From an uncultured Clostridia bacterium (lineage in GTDB: Bacteria > Bacillota > Clostridia > Christensenellales > CAG-917), in NCBI GenBank assembly GCA_934277615.1, contig CAKQUV010000001.1, forward strand, positions 62,001 to 126,000: a stretch of 64,000 bases of DNA, read 5' to 3'. Below the pieces are notes generated by a model, which worked only from the letters and a program-made list of their open reading frames with translations, was not told the DNA's origin and made no database searches. Position numbers and translations under genes: made by a program. Below are positions 59,806 through 64,000 of the stretch, in pieces (within the stretch, counting starts at the first letter, position 1; every line of letters starts with the position of its first letter).

Positions 59806-61698
59806 TTACTCTTCCGTATCGTTCTTGGGCTCGTCGATAAGCATCGGCTTTCTCTTCTTTGCCACAATCACGATGACGGTGATTATTGCCGCAAGCGCAA
59901 TCGTAAGACCTACGATGAGCATTGACAAATCAAGCGGACGAAGTATAAACGGCTTGACGATGGCGGTGAATTTGTATTGGAAATCCACAATTGAATTGTC
60001 GCCGAAACGTGCCGTAATATAATACGTGCCTGCTTTCTCGGGGGTGAAATCGAACGTCGCGCCGGATGCAACGTATTCGCCGTTGACGTACCACTTGGTT
60101 TCGGTGTTCGGATCGAGATATTTTACGCCCGTGAGCGCAAATGTCGTTGTTTCGGTTGTGTAAAGCGTTGCGCTCGAGGGTGCCTTCGATACGTCCTCTC
60201 CTGCTCTGTTTGCAAGCGTAACACGCACTTCGCCAACGTAATATTTTCCGTATTCTACGTGGATTTGTTGAGACGTTTCAAGCTTGTAATATGGCAACTT
60301 TGCCTTGACTATATAATCGCCGCCGCCCTGCGCCACAAACGTCGTGCTCTTGCCTCTGCCGAGAGAGTGCTCTTCAAGCACGGCGGTATCGTCTGCGTCT
60401 TTTATCTTTTGCACAACCCATTCGACGCTGTTTTCGATTGCGGGATCAACCGCTCCGAGAGGCGCAATTTGCACGTCGAAATCGACGGGGGCTATTGCGT
60501 CCGCGCGCATATAAACCATATCGGTATAATCGCCCTCACCCAACGTGCCGTTGTGAACGAGCGTCATTTCGGTAGGAGTCGAATATCCGAGGTTTACGTC
60601 GTCGAGATTTGCGCTTGCGACCGTCAAAAGGTTGAGCGCGGGGAAAGTGTATGCGGAACTCGTGGAAGTCGCGCTTACGCTCACGGTCTTGGGATAATTC
60701 ATCTTGCAGACAAGTCTTGCAACCGTTCTCGAATCGACTTCTCTCGATTGCACTTTGCAGCGGAGTTTCAAAAGAGCGCTTGCAAAGCTCACGCTTGCCG
60801 CCGAAAGACTCGTGCCTGTCGCGTTGCCGTATGCGTTTGCGCCGATATAGCCCTTGGACGTATAGATATCTTGTCCCGGGGCGCAGATGTCCGTCGTATC
60901 GTGATAGAAAGACGACGAGTAAAGATTGCCGTCCGTGCCTTGGTTGGCAACGGATATCACGTTTGGCAAAGAAGCGGGATAGAACGCTTGATTTCTGCTG
61001 TCGGCACTCGATTGTTTGTTGCCCGCCGCCGCCACGACCACGGAAGTTTCGCTGGCTTTGGATATCGCCAACTCAAAGGCGTTTCTTGCCGATTTGCCGT
61101 TGTCGTTGTAGCCTGCCGGCAAAAAGCCGAGGGACATATTGACAACGTCCGCTTTGGCGTTGTTTGTCGCCCACTCCACCGCTTTTGTAAGGCTTGCAAG
61201 AGTAAATTTATTGTCGCCTTTGTCCGCTTTTATCGGATAAATTTTGATATAATCTTCAAGTCCGAACTCTTTGATGAGCATTGCTATTGCGCCTGCCACT
61301 TCCGAGCCGTGCTTTGTGGAGTTGTCGGATATATCCACACTTCCGTCGGAGTTTACGCCGTTTGTATTGTAACCGAGGATTTCGCCTTTTGCGTTTTTGG
61401 CAAGTACGCCGTCAAAAAGCTCGTGCGACGCGTCTATACCCGTATCTATCACCGCGATAACGATAGGTTTGTCTATGCCGCTCAAATTCCAGTTTTCGGC
61501 AGCAATAACGGCTTTTGCGCCTTGCACGTCCAAAAAACCGTCCTTGTAATAGGACAAATCGTCTGTGTTTTTTTCTCCCCACGTCGTCGCATACGCAACG
61601 GAGGACGCGGGAGTGAGCACAGCCGAAAACACGCTTGCCGTAAGGACAAGCAGCGTTATTATCGCAATTATTCTCTTATTTGCAAGAGTAAGTTTCAT
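59806..61698 (-). CDS. membrane-anchored subtilisin-like (S8) serine protease
   Basis: 630 residues. Signal sequence (MKLTLANKR plus hydrophobic stretch to about 35), then the S8 domain with catalytic Asp in VIDTGID near residue 86, His in KHGSEVAG near 129 and Ser in GTSLSAAS near 294. A beta region and an Ig/PKD-like domain follow (KYLDPNTETKWYVNG...AGTYYITARFG), then a C-terminal membrane helix and a short KKRKPML tail. It acts on the outer face of the membrane. ATG 61698 follows AAAGG and lies one base after the gltX stop, so the two are co-transcribed. Confidence 0.92.
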   Translation of the reverse strand: MKLTLANKRIIAIITLLVLTASVFSAVLTPASSVAYATTWGEKNTDDLSYYKDGFLDVQGAKAVIAAENWNLSGIDKPIVIAVIDTGIDASHELFDGVLAKNAKGEILGYNTNGVNSDGSVDISDNSTKHGSEVAGAIAMLIKEFGLEDYIKIYPIKADKGDNKFTLASLTKAVEWATNNAKADVVNMSLGFLPAGYNDNGKSARNAFELAISKASETSVVVAAAGNKQSSADSRNQAFYPASLPNVISVANQGTDGNLYSSSFYHDTTDICAPGQDIYTSKGYIGANAYGNATGTSLSAASVSFASALLKLRCKVQSREVDSRTVARLVCKMNYPKTVSVSATSTSSAYTFPALNLLTVASANLDDVNLGYSTPTEMTLVHNGTLGEGDYTDMVYMRADAIAPVDFDVQIAPLGAVDPAIENSVEWVVQKIKDADDTAVLEEHSLGRGKSTTFVAQGGGDYIVKAKLPYYKLETSQQIHVEYGKYYVGEVRVTLANRAGEDVSKAPSSATLYTTETTTFALTGVKYLDPNTETKWYVNGEYVASGATFDFTPEKAGTYYITARFGDNSIVDFQYKFTAIVKPFILRPLDLSMLIVGLTIALAAIITVIVIVAKKRKPMLIDEPKNDTEE

Positions 61699-61699
61699 T

Positions 61700-63145
61700 T
61701 TATGCCTTTTGGAGCAAGTCAAGCGAGTACGCAAGACGGCGCATTGTTTCGTCTTTTTTGAGCACTACCGCCATTTCGATAGCGCCGCCGGGGGTTACGG
61801 GTGCGCCGGTGAGCGCAACGCGCATTGAGAACATAACTTGTCCGCTCTTTACTCCCACTTGTTCGGAATAGGTTTTTATACGCTCTTTGATAGCGTCCGC
61901 GTTCCAATCCTCGAAGTCTTTGAGTGCGTCGATTGCGGTCTGAACCGCTACCTTTGCGACGTCCTTGTTGACTTTCATCTTTTGATGCTCGTAAAGCGCA
62001 AGATCATATTCGCCAAACTCATTGAGGAATGCAAGTTTTTCAGGGATTTCGCTCAAGATATCAACTCTGGTTTGCATAAGCGAGGCAAGCTCTTTGACGT
62101 CGAAATCTTTGCCGTCGATTGCCTTTTCAATCCACGGCTTTGCGACGGTCTCAAACTCCTCGGGGGTCATCGCCTTAAGATATTCGCCGTTGAGCCAACG
62201 CATCTTTGCCTCGTCGAAAATGGAACTGCTGTGAGAGATGCCGTCTGTGTCAAACTCCTCTATCATCTCTTGCATGGTCATTTTCTCTTTGTTGTTCTTG
62301 GGGCACCAGCCCAAAAGCGCGATATAGTTTACGACTGCCTCGGGAAGATATCCTTTTGCGATAAAGTCCTCAAAGTTGGCGTCGCCGAAACGCTTGGAAA
62401 GTTTGCGCGTGGCGTCTTTCATAATGGGCGGAAGGTGCATATACATAGGTCTTTCCCATCCGAACGCGTCGTAAATGAGGTTATATTTGGGAGTGGAACT
62501 CAAATACTCCGTGCCTCTGATAACGTGCGTGATACCCATAAGGTGGTCGTCGACGACGTTTGCGAAGTTGTACGTCGGAAGCCCGTCGCTCTTGAGAAGA
62601 ACACCGTCCTCTATGTCCGCGCTGTCAACGCTTATCTCTCCGAAAACCATATCCGTGTAGCTGGACACAACGCCCTCGGGCACTTTTTGTCTTATTACGT
62701 ACGGCTCGCCTGCCGCAAGACGTTTTTGCACTTCCTCTTTGGAAAGATTACGGCAATGCTTGTCATAAGTGTGCACGCCGTTGGCGTCTTTGAGGCTTTC
62801 AAGCCTTTCTTTGTCGCAGAAACAATAGTACGCACCGCCGAGTTCGACGAGTTTTTCGGCGTACTCTTTGTATATGCCCATACGCTCGGTTTGCACGTAA
62901 GGACCGTATCCGCCGTCTTTGTCGGGGCCTTCGTCGTAGGTGATACCCGCGGTTGCAAGCGTGCGATATACCATCTCGACTGCGCCTTCGACCTTTCTTT
63001 CTTGGTCGGTGTCCTCTATACGCAAAATAAACTTACCGCCGTTTTTGCGTGCAAACAAAAACGCGTACAATCCCGTGCGGAGATTGCCGATATGCATAAA
63101 GCCCGTCGGGGACGGAGCAAATCTCGTTCTAACCGTGTTACTCAT
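61700..63145 (-). CDS. gltX: glutamyl-tRNA synthetase
   Basis: 481 residues. Class I synthetase: APSPTGFMHIGNLRTGLYA (HIGN form of HIGH) near the N-terminus, RIEDTDQER, and KLSKRFGD (KMSKS site) near 248. The C-terminal helical anticodon-binding domain is complete. As GlnRS is also present, this enzyme is probably discriminating for tRNA-Glu. It overlaps radC by eight bases upstream and is followed at once by the subtilisin gene. Confidence 0.95.
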   Translation of the reverse strand: MSNTVRTRFAPSPTGFMHIGNLRTGLYAFLFARKNGGKFILRIEDTDQERKVEGAVEMVYRTLATAGITYDEGPDKDGGYGPYVQTERMGIYKEYAEKLVELGGAYYCFCDKERLESLKDANGVHTYDKHCRNLSKEEVQKRLAAGEPYVIRQKVPEGVVSSYTDMVFGEISVDSADIEDGVLLKSDGLPTYNFANVVDDHLMGITHVIRGTEYLSSTPKYNLIYDAFGWERPMYMHLPPIMKDATRKLSKRFGDANFEDFIAKGYLPEAVVNYIALLGWCPKNNKEKMTMQEMIEEFDTDGISHSSSIFDEAKMRWLNGEYLKAMTPEEFETVAKPWIEKAIDGKDFDVKELASLMQTRVDILSEIPEKLAFLNEFGEYDLALYEHQKMKVNKDVAKVAVQTAIDALKDFEDWNADAIKERIKTYSEQVGVKSGQVMFSMRVALTGAPVTPGGAIEMAVVLKKDETMRRLAYSLDLLQKA

Positions 63146-63869
63146 AAAAATTTATACCTTCTTTCAAACAGTTCTTTACATTTTTGATTTTGTCGAGCAT
63201 ACCTTGCTCTTCAAACGAATAATAGTTTGCACCGCTAAACACATAGTGGTCAAGAAGCGCAATCCCCATTGCCGAGAGCGTCGTATATAGTTCTTGCGTT
63301 ACATCCACGTCCTTTTGAGACGGTGAGGGATTTCCGCTGGGGTGATTGTGTGCGACAACCACATTGCACGCTTTGTTTTTGAGTGCGAAATCGACAATGA
63401 CTCTCACATTGAGTTCCACTGCGTCGGCACTGCCTTTTGCAAGGCATCTTGCGTCTATCAAGCCGTCTCTGGCGTCGAGTGCGATTGCGTATAATTCCTC
63501 TTCGCGCAAGCCGTAAAACTTGTTGCCGAGAAACTTGCGTATCTCTCCCCTGCCTTTTAGCGTTTGCTTTTCGCCCTCGCAATCTTGCATATATCTGCGC
63601 AAAATCTCGGGCAAACACGCAAAGAAAAGCGACGCGTTTTGCGTCATGCCGGCAATCTCGTTCAATCTCTTTTCGTCGGCGTTGAGAACGCCCGCCAATG
63701 AGCCGAATTTGTCAATAAGCGCATGCGCTATCTCGTTTGTGTCTTTTCTGGGCACGAACGCGTACAAAAGATATTCCAATATCTCGTGTTCTTCCAAAGT
63801 TGCTACGCCGCTTTTGCGTATGCGTGCACGCATACGTTCGCGGTGTCCTTCGTGTACTTGTTTAGCCAT
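63138..63869 (-). CDS. radC: RadC/JAB-domain protein
   Basis: 243 residues. N-terminal helix-hairpin-helix type region (GHRERMRARIRKSG, FGSLAGVLNADEKRLNEIAG), then the JAB/MPN metallo-domain with VVVAHNHPSGNPSPSQKDVD near 173. RadC-like proteins were once tied to DNA repair, but their role is unsettled. The frame continues to a TTG at 63923; ATG 63869 gives the usual MAKQVHEGHRER start but lacks a clear Shine-Dalgarno, so the start is uncertain. Confidence 0.85.
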   Translation of the reverse strand: MAKQVHEGHRERMRARIRKSGVATLEEHEILEYLLYAFVPRKDTNEIAHALIDKFGSLAGVLNADEKRLNEIAGMTQNASLFFACLPEILRRYMQDCEGEKQTLKGRGEIRKFLGNKFYGLREEELYAIALDARDGLIDARCLAKGSADAVELNVRVIVDFALKNKACNVVVAHNHPSGNPSPSQKDVDVTQELYTTLSAMGIALLDHYVFSGANYYSFEEQGMLDKIKNVKNCLKEGINFYE

Positions 63870-63927
63870 TTTTAGTTTGCAGGGCAATACTTTTGCGTTG
63901 CTATCCTCTTTCGTCTTATTCAAACGC

Positions 63928-64000
63928 TCACAGTTCCGGATATTCCTTAAAGACGGTCTCGTCCAACTTAACGAGGCGTATAAGCACGGTTAGAGCGTCG
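63928..64000 (-). CDS. C-terminal end of an unidentified gene
   Basis: The minus strand reads DALTVLIRLVKLDETVFKEY then PEL and a TGA at 63930-63928, open to the window edge. Its tight spacing before radC and normal codon use suggest the tail of an upstream operon gene. Only 23 residues are visible, too few to name. Confidence 0.4.
   Translation of the reverse strand, partial: DALTVLIRLVKLDETVFKEYPEL

Noticed and set aside
1..64000. CRISPR array, rRNA, tRNA, transposase or phage genes
   Set aside because: Scanned by eye; no regularly spaced direct repeats with unique spacers, no TTCGA-type tRNA arms with matching stems, and no transposase or phage motifs were found.

Overview
The window reads as chromosome from an anaerobic, probably spore-forming member of the Bacillota (Clostridia). 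Support comes from the pyruvate:ferredoxin oxidoreductase, the Firmicutes-type neighbourhoods glmU-pth-mfd, ecfA1-ecfA2-ecfT-truA and walJ...rlmH, a veg-like gene divergent from a DUF3794 (SPOCS) spore-coat-type gene, and a collagen-like protein behind a sigma-K-like promoter. Base composition looks balanced (not counted). No rRNA, tRNA, CRISPR array, transposase or prophage was seen. The species is not identifiable from the sequence alone; an uncultured gut-type clostridium is a guess.

Layout. 1-12504 (-): one uninterrupted reading frame for a giant modular lipoprotein of more than 4,168 residues that runs off the left edge, behind a consensus promoter. 13009-23088: accessory and envelope genes (DUF1624 acyltransferase, PH-domain protein, GH127-like protein, alpha/beta hydrolase, YczE/DUF6198 membrane protein with an attenuator-like leader, condensation-type acyltransferase, DUF1700-like membrane protein, collagen-like protein). 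23257-29247: core genes mfd, pth, a shortened glmU-like gene and tadA; between the last two lies a promoter-to-terminator transcript with a 55-codon lipoprotein-like ORF embedded in strong predicted RNA structure. 29290-30162 and 41620-42185: two diverged copies of a non-coding repeat. 30163-41549 (-): rlmH, two CPBP proteases, walJ, a three-gene zinc-ribbon/membrane set, glnS, truA, ecfT, ecfA2, ecfA1.

42297-45824 (+): pyruvate:ferredoxin oxidoreductase with a consensus promoter and strong terminator. 45902-51788 is more labile: a frameshifted InlB-repeat/DUF6273 protein, a small XRE regulator, and a TetR-headed operon (TetR, CAT-like acyltransferase, a broken flavodoxin-type reductase, TIGR04076 protein, a GNAT-DUF3781 fusion, a membrane flavodoxin) with two matching palindromes around its promoter. 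51930-57614: a GLUG/InlB lipoprotein and an ECF sigma/anti-sigma pair divergent from a lipoprotein carrying an RsgI-type domain. 57705-64000: SPOCS protein, Veg-like protein, membrane-anchored subtilisin, gltX, radC and the tail of one more gene.

Themes. Envelope and spore-surface proteins recur (giant lipoprotein, collagen-like protein, InlB/GLUG lipoproteins, SPOCS, subtilisin). The sigma/anti-sigma/RsgI-like lipoprotein set looks like an envelope-sensing module that distributes RsgI parts over separate proteins. Several genes have a promoter -10 box only 5-7 bases before the start codon and no Shine-Dalgarno sequence, suggesting leaderless mRNAs. Domain names come from recognising motifs by eye; no database search was run.
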